Shown here piece after piece: positions 44,030 to 52,900 of a stretch of 64,000 nt of DNA. Position 1 is the first letter of the stretch; each line of letters opens with the position of its first letter. The notes under the pieces are model-generated. The model worked only from the letters and a program-made list of their open reading frames with translations, was not told the DNA's origin and did not search any database. The stretch lies in contig JAKPPU010000032.1 in the NCBI GenBank assembly GCA_029547185.1, positions 105,641-169,640 of the forward strand. Direction: 5' to 3'. The translations under genes and the position numbers were made by a program. Origin of the DNA: Deltaproteobacteria bacterium. Lineage in GTDB: Bacteria; Desulfobacterota; Desulfomonilia; UBA1062.

Positions 44030-44884
44030 ATGAGCGAATGGAAAAATATTTTGAAAAAGCCGAAGGACCTGAAGCTTTTTATCATTCATACCGGGTTCGT
44101 GCACATGGCCGGGAATATTCACGTTAACAGGAAGAGCTCCAAATTCAAGTCATTTCCCAAGGACGATCGGTTCAATCCGGTGTTTGCCTACCTTGTGGAG
44201 CATCCCGAGCAGGGTTACCTCCTCCTGGATACGGGGCTTCATTCCTCGTTTTCACAAAGCCGTTTCGGAAACTTCGGGTTCCTTCTCGGGGGTGTGGTAA
44301 AAACGAAGACCGAAGCAGGAATGGATGTGGTCAGCCGGCTCGGATCGATCAATGTTGCCCCCCAAAAAATCAGCAAGATCGTATTGTCGCACCTGCATCT
44401 GGACCATACCAGCGGACTGCCGCATTTCAAGGACAACGGTGATCTGAAGGTATACATAGACCCGGATGAGATCGACAGCGGCGAAGCTCTATTCGGTCTC
44501 TTCAAGGGATACATCAAGAAGCAGCGCCAAGGGATGAGAATAGAACCGATCGCTTATTCGAAGAATGCGCCTCCTTTTATCCATGCCTGGGATGTCTTCC
44601 ATGACCAAAGCGTCTTCATCGTCAGGACGCCCGGGCATACACCGGGGCATGTATCGGCCCTTCTCAATATGTCCGGAGGGCCTCTTTTCCTGACCTTCGA
44701 TGTTGCACATCGTAAGGTGAACATAGATGAAACCATCCCTACGAAAGGTGATTACGATCAATCGATGGCAAGCATAGAAGCCTTCAAGGTTTTTCTTAAA
44801 ATTGCACCTGAGACCAGGGTCATTTATGGGCATGACCCGGACCAACTCGGCAGCCTCAAGTTATTGCCTGACTACTACACTTAA
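44030..44884 (+). CDS. MBL-fold hydrolase (lactonase-like)
   Basis: 284-residue metallo-beta-lactamase-fold protein. The dizinc motif is LSHLHLDHTSGL; further ligands are in TPGHTPGHVSALL, FDVAH and the final YGHD. It resembles AttM/AiiA-type lactonases. In this operon it could open a lactone or cyclic intermediate, or hydrolyse a thioester. Four bases after the small hydro-lyase subunit. Confidence 0.78.
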   Translation: MSEWKNILKKPKDLKLFIIHTGFVHMAGNIHVNRKSSKFKSFPKDDRFNPVFAYLVEHPEQGYLLLDTGLHSSFSQSRFGNFGFLLGGVVKTKTEAGMDVVSRLGSINVAPQKISKIVLSHLHLDHTSGLPHFKDNGDLKVYIDPDEIDSGEALFGLFKGYIKKQRQGMRIEPIAYSKNAPPFIHAWDVFHDQSVFIVRTPGHTPGHVSALLNMSGGPLFLTFDVAHRKVNIDETIPTKGDYDQSMASIEAFKVFLKIAPETRVIYGHDPDQLGSLKLLPDYYT

Positions 44885-44897
44885 GAGGGGGGGAGAA

Positions 44898-45758
44898 ATG
44901 AACAAGAGTGGCCTGTTGCAGAGATTGATCGACGACAAGAAGTTCATTATGGCTCCTGGGGTATTCGATGCATTGACGGCAAAGGTAGCCGAGGAACAGG
45001 GATTCCAGGCAGTCTACATGACCGGATATGGGACATGCGCATCGAATTTCGGCTTTCCTGACCTTGGTTTCCTGACCATGAGCGAAATGGTCCAGAATGC
45101 ATCGCGCATAGCAGATGCAGTAGATATCCCCCTGATAGCAGATGCGGATACCGGGTACGGCAACCCGCTCAACGTGATCCGGACGGTCCGGGAATATGAG
45201 AAGGCCGGTATCGCCGCAATCCATATCGAGGATCAGCAATGGCCCAAGCGATGCGGCCACATGACCGGCAAGAAAGTAATCGAAGCCGATCAGATGGTGG
45301 AGAAGATCAAGGCTGCTGTTGATACGCGGGAAAGTATGCTCATCATCGCCCGGACGGATGCCATCGCAACCCACGGATTCGACCAGGCCATCGAGAGAGG
45401 GTCGAAATATGCCGAGGCCGGTGCCGACATCATCTTCATCGAAGCGCCTGTAACGAGGGAACAGGTGGAGGATATACCGAAGTTCTTCAAAATGAAGCCG
45501 CTTCTCATAAACATGGCCCCGAGGACGCCGAATGTCGGAGCCGATGAATTGCACAGGATGGGGTATTCGATTGCCCTCTACCCCGGCGTATGTCTGGCAG
45601 CGATAATTCCGGCTCTCAGAGAAGAGATGAAGGTATTGAAGGACACCGGGCGTCAAAAAGAGCTCCAGGACTACCTCGAGGCGTTCATGGCCCTGAATGC
45701 CTTCCTGAAGGTCCCTGAATTCACAAACCTGGAACAGAAGTACAAAGGCAACGGGTAG
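44898..45758 (+). CDS. Isocitrate lyase/PEP mutase-superfamily lyase (dimethylmalate lyase-like)
   Basis: 286-residue Mg-dependent C-C lyase. Active-site loop KRCGH, Mg-binding DADTGYGN, and HIEDQQWPKRCGH are intact. Candidates are 2,3-dimethylmalate lyase (to propionate + pyruvate), methylisocitrate lyase or oxaloacetate decarboxylase. The adjacent hydro-lyase pair favours a hydrate-then-cleave sequence like dimethylmaleate to dimethylmalate to propionate and pyruvate. A strong GGGGGGAG precedes the ATG. The downstream gap of 156 bp shows nothing notable. Confidence 0.82.
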   Translation: MNKSGLLQRLIDDKKFIMAPGVFDALTAKVAEEQGFQAVYMTGYGTCASNFGFPDLGFLTMSEMVQNASRIADAVDIPLIADADTGYGNPLNVIRTVREYEKAGIAAIHIEDQQWPKRCGHMTGKKVIEADQMVEKIKAAVDTRESMLIIARTDAIATHGFDQAIERGSKYAEAGADIIFIEAPVTREQVEDIPKFFKMKPLLINMAPRTPNVGADELHRMGYSIALYPGVCLAAIIPALREEMKVLKDTGRQKELQDYLEAFMALNAFLKVPEFTNLEQKYKGNG

Positions 45759-45914
45759 AGCATGCTCATCCGCCGGCCGTATGACACAGGACGGTCCGGA
45801 CATTGCCTTATCCCATAGCGGTTGTAACAAGTTCTTCCTAACAAGCCTGTGAAGGTGATGAAGACGGGGAGGACAGAGCCGTTGCGATGCGATTCCATGA
45901 GGGAGGGAGGTTCT

Positions 45915-47315
45915 ATGAGCCGGAAATCAGAGGAAAAGAGATCGGCAGGCGATAAGAAGGGCATCTTCAATTTCCAGAACCTGCTTTCTCCGGTCAAGAT
46001 CGGCGATGTGGAGCTGAAAAACCGGATTGCCGTCGCTCCCATGCAGGACTACATGACCGGTCCGAACGGAGAGATAACAGAACAGGGTCTTTCATACATT
46101 GCAGCCCGGGCAAAGGGAGGCGCCGGGCTGGTGATCAGCGGTGTCATCCTGGGTACGAGGCTTGCCTCTCAGTTTCCCATGACTCGGAGCATGGTTCTCT
46201 ACCATCAGGGGCATCAATTGGGTTTCTGCCGTTATGCCGAACGTATCCATTATTTCGGAGCCAAGGCCTGCGCACAGCTCAGTCCGGGACTGGGCCGGCA
46301 ATCGACCCCGTATGATCCCGAGGCGCGAGCTCCTGCACCGACAGGAGACCTTCCCTATGAGATCGCTACGGAGAAGATGGCGAGAGGAATAGCCGAGTGC
46401 GTCTCTTTCGATCTCAGGGCCCGTATGGCTTTGACTGGCCCGCTTACGCGGGAGATGACCATTGCCGATATCCAGCACGAACAGAAGGAATTTGCGAACA
46501 GCTGTCAGCTTGCCGTCATGAGCGGATTCGACATGATCGAGATCCATGCTACCCATGGTTTTCTCTGCCACCAGTTCCTTTCACCCCTGTCGAACAAGAG
46601 AACGGACATGTACGGCGGTGAATGGAGAAACAGGAAACGGTTCTTGAGCGAGCTTATGGAAGCTGTGAGATATGCCTGCCAGGGTGTGCCGGTCGGCGTC
46701 CGCATCAGCGCGGAAGAGCATATGGAAGGCGGTCTTACCCGTGATGAGATGATCGATGTATCGAAGGACCTCGAGGCACGGGGTGCCGATTACATCCACT
46801 TGTCGGATGGAGCCGGCTTTGAGGAGAACGGGCATCAGATACCGGATGCAGACCGGGCGGAGCACATGCCCGGACACGGCGCCGACTTTAAAAAGTCCAT
46901 CAGCATTCCCGTGATGGTGATTTCCCAGCATGATCCGGTTGCAGCTGACGATGACATCGGAAAAGGGAGGTATGATATCTCAGCCCTCGGGCGCCAGCTT
47001 CTGTGCGATCCTGATTATCCGAGGAAACTCATCGAGAACCGCGAGGATGAGATCGTGCGCTGCCTGAGGTGCAACACGTGCATGCTCAGAGGTATGGCGG
47101 GAATGTACCTGGCCTGCCCGTTGAATCCCCATTTGGGCAGAGAATACCTCATGGATGAGTATCGGATGGGGCCATGGAAGGAGGGTGAGTCGATCATTCC
47201 TGAAAACTTTTTGACTGCCCGCATGCCTGCACTTTACAAGAAATCCTGGTGGCTGGACGAGATAAAGGTTGTCGATCGGTGCTGGAGGCCTTTCCGAGGG
47301 CCCGGACCACGTTGA
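45915..47315 (+). CDS. OYE-family iron-sulfur flavoenzyme lacking the usual proton donors
   Basis: 466 residues. FMN barrel (LLSPVKIGDVELKNRIAVAPM) followed by a 4Fe-4S motif (CLRCNTCMLRGM...ACPLNP), but ending about 80 residues later without the FAD/NAD(P) module of FadH or enoate reductase. The family HGYL segment reads HATHGFLCHQFLSP, so the FadH proton-donor tyrosine is phenylalanine; the GWHE segment is also absent. It may use another donor or catalyse a different reaction on an unsaturated intermediate. The start at MSRKSEE follows GGGAGGGAGG. Confidence 0.8.
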   Translation: MSRKSEEKRSAGDKKGIFNFQNLLSPVKIGDVELKNRIAVAPMQDYMTGPNGEITEQGLSYIAARAKGGAGLVISGVILGTRLASQFPMTRSMVLYHQGHQLGFCRYAERIHYFGAKACAQLSPGLGRQSTPYDPEARAPAPTGDLPYEIATEKMARGIAECVSFDLRARMALTGPLTREMTIADIQHEQKEFANSCQLAVMSGFDMIEIHATHGFLCHQFLSPLSNKRTDMYGGEWRNRKRFLSELMEAVRYACQGVPVGVRISAEEHMEGGLTRDEMIDVSKDLEARGADYIHLSDGAGFEENGHQIPDADRAEHMPGHGADFKKSISIPVMVISQHDPVAADDDIGKGRYDISALGRQLLCDPDYPRKLIENREDEIVRCLRCNTCMLRGMAGMYLACPLNPHLGREYLMDEYRMGPWKEGESIIPENFLTARMPALYKKSWWLDEIKVVDRCWRPFRGPGPR

Positions 47316-47474
47316 GAATTTTCAGGGATTCCTCTTGTGGCGCTTGAAGTCAAGATAAGGGAGGGGTTGAAGCATTTTGCTCTTAATGTATGAAGTTAAA
47401 ATCGCTATTATAAAGCAATAAGCGACAAGCTCGAATCGGTAAACGCCGCATTCCGGGAAGAGGAGCATTTTTTC

Positions 47475-47834
47475 ATGAAGACCGCGTATGGGAAGATCTC
47501 ACCGTATATCACGAAGGACGGGTCCGAGATCCGGGAGCTCATTCACCCGGATGCGGGCGGGTCGAAAAGGATGAGCCTGGCCGAGGCGACCGTGCTTCCG
47601 GGGGCGGCCACCTTCTTCCACGTCCACCGTACAAGCGAGGAGATCTATCACATCATCCGGGGAAGCGGCTTCATGACGCTCGGCGATGAAGTTTTCGAGG
47701 TGGGTGAGGGAGACAGCATCCTCATCCGGCCGGGCGTTCCCCATCGCATCGAGAATACCGGGGAGGGAAGCCTGAAGATCCTGTGCTGCTGCTCCCCGCC
47801 CTACAGCCATGAGGATACCGGACTGCTCTCGTGA
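47475..47834 (+). CDS. Small cupin protein
   Basis: 119 residues forming a single cupin: motif 1 FHVHRTSEEIYHIIRGSG (H-x-H...E) and motif 2 PGVPHRIENTG (P-x3-H). It resembles metal-binding cupins of the phosphomannose-isomerase/quercetinase type. 160 bp after the OYE gene; whether it belongs to that operon is unclear. Confidence 0.8.
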   Translation: MKTAYGKISPYITKDGSEIRELIHPDAGGSKRMSLAEATVLPGAATFFHVHRTSEEIYHIIRGSGFMTLGDEVFEVGEGDSILIRPGVPHRIENTGEGSLKILCCCSPPYSHEDTGLLS

Positions 47835-47901
47835 GAGGGCGGGACACTTCCCTTCAAACAAACCATGGTGATTTTTTCCATTTCTGCTAGAATCGTACCG
47901 C

Positions 47902-48552
47902 ATGGACATGAAGGATGTCTTTAAGAAGAGAATCGTCGTCTCCGTGCTTGCAGTCGTTGCCGTTGCCTTTGTCGCTGCCCTGTATCTGCTGACCTTCCCC
48001 TCAGGAGAAAAGGTAACCGAAAAGACGCCTCCCGGAGAAAACGTGATCTGCCTGGGCGACAGCCTGACCTCAGGGGTCGGGGCATCCCCCGGCATGGATT
48101 ATCCCACCCAGCTCTCCTGGCTCATCAGTGTGACCGTGATCAATGCCGGCGTGCCCGGCGATACGACCGAGGGTGCGCTTAAGCGGCTCGACAGAGACGT
48201 TCTCTCGAAATCCCCCCGGATCGTGCTCGTCGTCCTCGGCCTGAACGATCTCGCCGGCGGCGTGCCCGTTGAGGAGATATTCTCCAACCTCGAGAAGATC
48301 GTCAAGCGCATCCAGGCGAGGGGCGCCATGGTCGTGGTCGGAGGCATCGACGTCCCCCGGTTCGGCAAAGGATTGAGGGGGTCGTACAAGCGCCTCTGCG
48401 AGGAGACCGGGGCGCTCCTCATACCCGATATCTACGAGGGGATCATCGGGCACGAAGACCTCATGAGCGATGAGCTGCATCCGAACGACAAGGGATACCA
48501 GATCATGGCCGAGCGCTTTTACGGGGTGATCAGGGGATACCTGCAGCCCTAG
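47902..48552 (+). CDS. SGNH-type esterase/lysophospholipase, membrane-anchored or exported
   Basis: 216 residues. An N-terminal hydrophobic helix (~10-32) is followed by a TesA-like SGNH hydrolase: Ser in CLGDSLTSGVG, Gly in NAGVPGDTT, Asn in VLGLNDLAGG (block III reads GLND rather than GGND), and Asp-x-x-His in DELHPNDKGY. Acts in the periplasm on an acyl ester. Its 3' end overlaps the convergent hypB by 4 bp. Confidence 0.82.
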   Translation: MDMKDVFKKRIVVSVLAVVAVAFVAALYLLTFPSGEKVTEKTPPGENVICLGDSLTSGVGASPGMDYPTQLSWLISVTVINAGVPGDTTEGALKRLDRDVLSKSPRIVLVVLGLNDLAGGVPVEEIFSNLEKIVKRIQARGAMVVVGGIDVPRFGKGLRGSYKRLCEETGALLIPDIYEGIIGHEDLMSDELHPNDKGYQIMAERFYGVIRGYLQP

Positions 48553-49223
48553 ACCTGTTTAATGAACTCCGAAATCTCGTCGGAGAGCCACTTCGTCCAG
48601 GCGTCGATGCCTTCGCCTGTCTTGCACGAGACCTCGATGATCCGGATCTCGGGATTGAGCTTCTTCACCCGCTCTTTCAGCGCCTGCATGTCGAAGTCGG
48701 AAAGCCCGAGGTAATCCGTCTTGTTCACGAGGAGCACGCTGCACACGGAGAACATGAGGGGGTACTTCAGGGGCTTGTCGTCGCCTTCAGGCACGCTCAG
48801 GATCATGGCGTTCCTGATCGAGCCCGTGTCGAACTCCGCCGGGCAGACGAGGTTGCCCACGTTTTCGATGATGATGAGGTCGAAGTCGCTCAGGTCGAAG
48901 GCGGCAAGGCCCGCGTTCACCATGGCGGCATCGAGATGGCAGAAGCCGCCAGTCTTGAGCTGTACGGCCCTGGCGCCCTGGGCCGCGACCTTCTCCGAAT
49001 CCACGATGGAGTCGATGTCAGCCTCGAGAACACCGATGCGGAATCTGTCTTTCAGGCCCTGGATCGTCCGGATTATGAGACTCGTCTTGCCCGCGCCGGG
49101 CGAGGACATGAGGTTGAGCAGGTATGTCTTCTTCTCCTTGAGCCTTTCCCTTAAGCTCGAGGCAAGGGCGGCGTTGTCGGAGAGGATGTCCTCCTTTATC
49201 TCGATGAGCCGTATCTCGTCCAT
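48549..49223 (-). CDS. hypB: HypB-type nickel GTPase
   Basis: 224-residue GTPase that delivers Ni to [NiFe]-hydrogenase with HypA. P-loop SSPGAGKTS, the metal-binding Cys-His in GGFCHLDAAMV, G3-like IIENVGN, and G4 VNKTDYL. It lacks the N-terminal CxxCGC and His-rich stretches of some homologues. Start at MDEIRL, overlapping the hypA stop. The rest of the hyp set and the hydrogenase are outside this window. Confidence 0.92.
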   Translation of the reverse strand: MDEIRLIEIKEDILSDNAALASSLRERLKEKKTYLLNLMSSPGAGKTSLIIRTIQGLKDRFRIGVLEADIDSIVDSEKVAAQGARAVQLKTGGFCHLDAAMVNAGLAAFDLSDFDLIIIENVGNLVCPAEFDTGSIRNAMILSVPEGDDKPLKYPLMFSVCSVLLVNKTDYLGLSDFDMQALKERVKKLNPEIRIIEVSCKTGEGIDAWTKWLSDEISEFIKQV

Positions 49224-49573
49224 CACTGCGCCTCCATGTCCTTGATATAATATTCTCTGCCCGAGACGAGGGTGAAATCCTTCTTCCCGCACTCGGGGCA
49301 GAGGATGTCCTTCATTTTCCGGACGTCGACCTCGAAGTCCGTCCGGCACGACGTGCACCGGAACACGACCGGGATCCTCTCGATGTTGAGCTTCGCACCC
49401 TCGGCAAGGGTCCCCTTGCTGAGGTAGTCGAAGTACTGCTGGATCCATTCGTCCTCGAGATCGCTCAGCTTGCCGACGGCGAGGTTGATGGCGTGCACCC
49501 TGCTCACGCCGTTCATGCGTGCGTGCCTGAGCACGACCTCGAGAATGCTCTGCGTCACGGGCAGCTCGTGCAT
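49223..49573 (-). CDS. hypA: HypA-type nickel metallochaperone
   Basis: 116 residues. The N-terminal MHE is the nickel site; the zinc site is CTSC...CPEC. Functions with HypB in Ni insertion into [NiFe]-hydrogenase. Overlaps hypB by one base in an operon-like arrangement. Confidence 0.92.
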   Translation of the reverse strand: MHELPVTQSILEVVLRHARMNGVSRVHAINLAVGKLSDLEDEWIQQYFDYLSKGTLAEGAKLNIERIPVVFRCTSCRTDFEVDVRKMKDILCPECGKKDFTLVSGREYYIKDMEAQ

Positions 49574-49588
49574 CCGGTCATTCCTCCC

Positions 49589-50533
49589 TCATCTCGCGCC
49601 CGATGCCTTCTTCCTGCCGTATACCGCCGGATCGACCTCGTACAGGGCCGGGAAGAGCCGGCACAGTGTAGTACTGCCGAGGATCTTCATGTGGTGGTCG
49701 AGCATGACCGTATCCCATGATGTGAGAAAGGACCTCATGAGCTCCTTCACCTTGTCCTTCCTCGGATAGCACACGCCTTCATGGATGATTTCCTCCTGGG
49801 TCTTGCCCATGTCCAGGCTGTGGATGATCCTCTGCTCGCGGTCGAGGATCTGCGAGAGGGCCCTGTCCCAGCACCGCTCTATGTCCCGGGTGATGATCCC
49901 GCCGTGGCTCGTCAGGAGGAGGCCCACGTCGAGCGATCTGAGGTGCAGGATCGATTCGACGGTCTCCTCGATACTGCAGTCTCTCCATCCGTACCAGGGC
50001 CCGAGCCGATCGATGCCCATGTCGGAGGTGAAGAGGATCTTCAAGCCCGGGAAATAGAATGACGTGTGGCCGGGAGAATGGCCTGCTGTGCGGATGCACT
50101 CCAGGGAGACATCGCCAAGGATGAAGCTGCATGGGCTGTCATAGGTGACGTATGTGCGGATCTCGCGATAGGAGAGGAGGTCCATGGAAAAGCTTCTCCA
50201 CAGGGATTCGTCGACATCGCGGCCGGCTGCATGCTCGATGACGTGATCGAAGCTTCTGAAGTAGCGCTCCTCGTCGTGGGGGATCATGATCTCGGCCTTC
50301 GTATGCTGAAGCGCCTGCTCTGCCCAGGAAGAGTGATCGGTGTGATAGTGCGACACGATGGCGATGTCCGGATTCAGGCTCTTGAGGAGGTCCCGCGTCT
50401 TGTCCCTGCCGGGGTTCGCGTCGATGACCGTCTTCACCCTGCCGCTCAGGGCGAGCCCGGCGCAGGCATACAGCTTTCTCCTGCCCTGCGGCTCGATGTA
50501 TTCGAGGTTGGGGGTTATGCGGACGCGCCTCAT
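49589..50533 (-). CDS. MBL-fold metallohydrolase
   Basis: 314 residues with VSHYHTDHSSWA (H-x-H-x-D-H), TAGHSPGHTSFYF and FTSDMGIDRLG for the dimetal site, and a C-terminal extension after LTSHGGIITRD. Substrate unknown. It lies 15 bp upstream of hypA on the same strand, so it may be cotranscribed with hypAB. Confidence 0.8.
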   Translation of the reverse strand: MRRVRITPNLEYIEPQGRRKLYACAGLALSGRVKTVIDANPGRDKTRDLLKSLNPDIAIVSHYHTDHSSWAEQALQHTKAEIMIPHDEERYFRSFDHVIEHAAGRDVDESLWRSFSMDLLSYREIRTYVTYDSPCSFILGDVSLECIRTAGHSPGHTSFYFPGLKILFTSDMGIDRLGPWYGWRDCSIEETVESILHLRSLDVGLLLTSHGGIITRDIERCWDRALSQILDREQRIIHSLDMGKTQEEIIHEGVCYPRKDKVKELMRSFLTSWDTVMLDHHMKILGSTTLCRLFPALYEVDPAVYGRKKASGAR

Positions 50534-50653
50534 ACTGTCTGCTGCCGGCTTGCCTTTGCGAGCTGGAAAAGGATACAGTCTTCTGGCTTCACATATTCAC
50601 CCGAAATATCATTACCATGGAAATCACTTGCAGGCAAACGATAGTTCTCCGGA

Positions 50654-51295
50654 TCAGATCAGGCCGTCGTGCTCTTTCTGCAGCCGGTCGAAGAACGATT
50701 CCATGAAGGCGTGGCGCCCCTGCGCCATGTGCCGCCCTTCCTGCGTAAGCATTCTGTCCTTGATCTTCGAGAGCTTGACGGCGTATTCCCGGTAGCCCGT
50801 ATCGTCCCTGCTGTAAGGTTTTGCATGGTAGGGGTCCATATCCGGGTTGTGGAGCATCGCACCGACCTCGCCGGCAAAGAGGTATGCCCGGGCGATCCCG
50901 ACGGCGCCGATGGCGTCGAGCTTGTCCGCATCGAAGAGCACTTTGGCTTCGAGGGTGTGTGGGTGGCGGCTGTTGCGGAACCGGTGTGACCGGATGCAGT
51001 GGACGATGTTCTCTTTCTTGTCGTCCGGGATGGGGTACCTGCCGAGGATGTCGGCTGCGATCTTTGCCCCCTCCTCGGCATGACAGAGCCTTCCCTTCGA
51101 TCTGTCCTGGATCGATCTTCCGATGTCATGGAGGAAGGCGGCGATCGCCAGCACCTCGAGGTCTGCGCCCTCCACCCTGCCGATGTGCATGCAGAGCCGG
51201 TACACACGCTCGGTGTGCTCCCAGTCGTGGCTGTACTTTGCATCTGCAAAATGGGCCAAGGCAAAATCCCTGATCGACTCTATGGTGTCGCGCAT
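50654..51295 (-). CDS. HD-domain phosphohydrolase
   Basis: 213 residues: H in YSHDWEHTERV, HD in AAFLHDIGRS, and D in LFDADKLDAIG form the HD metal site. Resembles the small uncharacterised HD hydrolases. The start is uncertain: ATG 51295 lacks a good ribosome-binding site, and a TTG start 11 codons earlier is possible. Confidence 0.78.
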   Translation of the reverse strand: MRDTIESIRDFALAHFADAKYSHDWEHTERVYRLCMHIGRVEGADLEVLAIAAFLHDIGRSIQDRSKGRLCHAEEGAKIAADILGRYPIPDDKKENIVHCIRSHRFRNSRHPHTLEAKVLFDADKLDAIGAVGIARAYLFAGEVGAMLHNPDMDPYHAKPYSRDDTGYREYAVKLSKIKDRMLTQEGRHMAQGRHAFMESFFDRLQKEHDGLI

Positions 51296-51463
51296 CACGT
51301 GGCTGATAGCACAATCATCTCCGTGCAATCAATACCCTAAAGCCGTCATCAGCCTTGATTGTCCTTGACAGGAAAAGCCCCGTATATTAGCCATAATTTT
51401 TGGCATACGTAAAATCGGGCGGATCTGTCTCGTTGCGTGATGGCGCTGGAAAGGAGAGCAGGC

Positions 51464-52663
51464 ATGAGCACGGATGATAAAAAAGACAGGCTGGGCATGT
51501 CCTCACGGGCGATCCATGCAGGAGAGCCTAGGAATCAATATGCCGACGCGATAACCACACCCATCTTCCAGACATCGACCTTCGTCTTCAAGAACAGCAA
51601 GGACATCGAGGATTACACGAAGAACAAGAAGGAGAGGTTCGAGTACGGCAGATACGGCAACCCCACCGAGCTCATCGCCCAGAAGCGGCTCGCCGATCTC
51701 GAAGGTGCGGAAGACTGCGTCGTGTTCTCCTCGGGCATGATGGCCATCACCACGACCATCCTCTCCCTCGTGCGGACCGGAGACCACATCGTCATCACGG
51801 ACGACAGCTACAAGAAGACCCTCGAGTTCTGCAAGTCATACCTGAAGCGCTTCGGGATCGAATGCACCATCGTGCCCTTCGGCGACTACGACATGCTCGA
51901 GGCTGCCATCAAGGAAAACACGCGTTTCATCTTTTCCGAGTCGCCTACGAACCCGTACCTCAATGTCTTCGACCTCCCGCTCCTCAAGGAGATTGCGGAC
52001 CGCCACGGCGTCATGACCCTCATCGACAGCACCATCGCCACGCCCATCAACCAGCGGCCCCTCGAGTTCGGGATCGACCTCGTCACCCACAGCGCCACCA
52101 AGTATCTCTCCGGCCACAACGACATCCTGGCCGGCGCGGTCCTCGGCCGGAGCGACCTCATCGCACCCATCCGGAGCCTCCACAAGTCCATGGGCGGGCT
52201 TATCGATCCCCACTGCTGCTACCTGCTCCTGCGCGGCCTCAAGACCTTCCCCATGAGGGTCGAGAAGCAGAACGCGACCGCGCTCAAGGTGGCGCGCTTC
52301 CTCGAAGGCCACCCTGACGTCGAAAGGGTGTACTACCCGTTCCTGGAGAGCCACCAGCACTACAGCATCGCCCGCGAGCAGATGAAGGGCGGGGGCTGCG
52401 TGGTGACCTTCGTGATGAAGGGCGAGCTCGCCGATGCGAACCGGTTCATGGACTGTCTCGAAATGATCCTCATCGGCCCGAGCTTCGGCGGTGCCGAGAC
52501 CCTCATCACCCATCCGGCAACCGTGAGCTATTACGACTACACCCGTGAAGAGCGCTACGAGCTCGGCGTCATCGACACCCTCTTCAGGCTCGCCGTGGGC
52601 CTCGAAGAGGTCGACGACATCATCACCGACCTCGACCAGGCCTTCAAGAGAGCGAAGAAGTAG
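51464..52663 (+). CDS. Transsulfuration-family PLP enzyme (cystathionine gamma-synthase/lyase type)
   Basis: 399 residues. The PLP lysine is in THSATKYLSGHNDILAG; YGRYGNPT and SSGMMAITTTIL are the family's cofactor-binding segments. Gamma-synthase, gamma-lyase, beta-lyase and methionine gamma-lyase cannot be separated by eye. AAGGAGAG precedes ATG 51464. Monocistronic; the 237-bp region after it shows no clear terminator. Confidence 0.88.
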   Translation: MSTDDKKDRLGMSSRAIHAGEPRNQYADAITTPIFQTSTFVFKNSKDIEDYTKNKKERFEYGRYGNPTELIAQKRLADLEGAEDCVVFSSGMMAITTTILSLVRTGDHIVITDDSYKKTLEFCKSYLKRFGIECTIVPFGDYDMLEAAIKENTRFIFSESPTNPYLNVFDLPLLKEIADRHGVMTLIDSTIATPINQRPLEFGIDLVTHSATKYLSGHNDILAGAVLGRSDLIAPIRSLHKSMGGLIDPHCCYLLLRGLKTFPMRVEKQNATALKVARFLEGHPDVERVYYPFLESHQHYSIAREQMKGGGCVVTFVMKGELADANRFMDCLEMILIGPSFGGAETLITHPATVSYYDYTREERYELGVIDTLFRLAVGLEEVDDIITDLDQAFKRAKK

Positions 52664-52900
52664 GGGCCAGGACCGTCCTTCGATGATCCTTTATTTCCCC
52701 GAAGCTCCGCTCGATCTCTGCCCGGCCGCATGGCCGCATGAAAATCCTTCCCCTGCCGGTTAAAAGGGAACAATAAATATCCAGGCGGCGGATGCCGATG
52801 AAAACTATTGCCGAAGTTACCGCCCCTATGCACCTGAAAGGGCTTCAGTCCTGGGCAGAAAGTGGCGGAATAACATCATCCAGAAGAGGGGGTAGCGATC

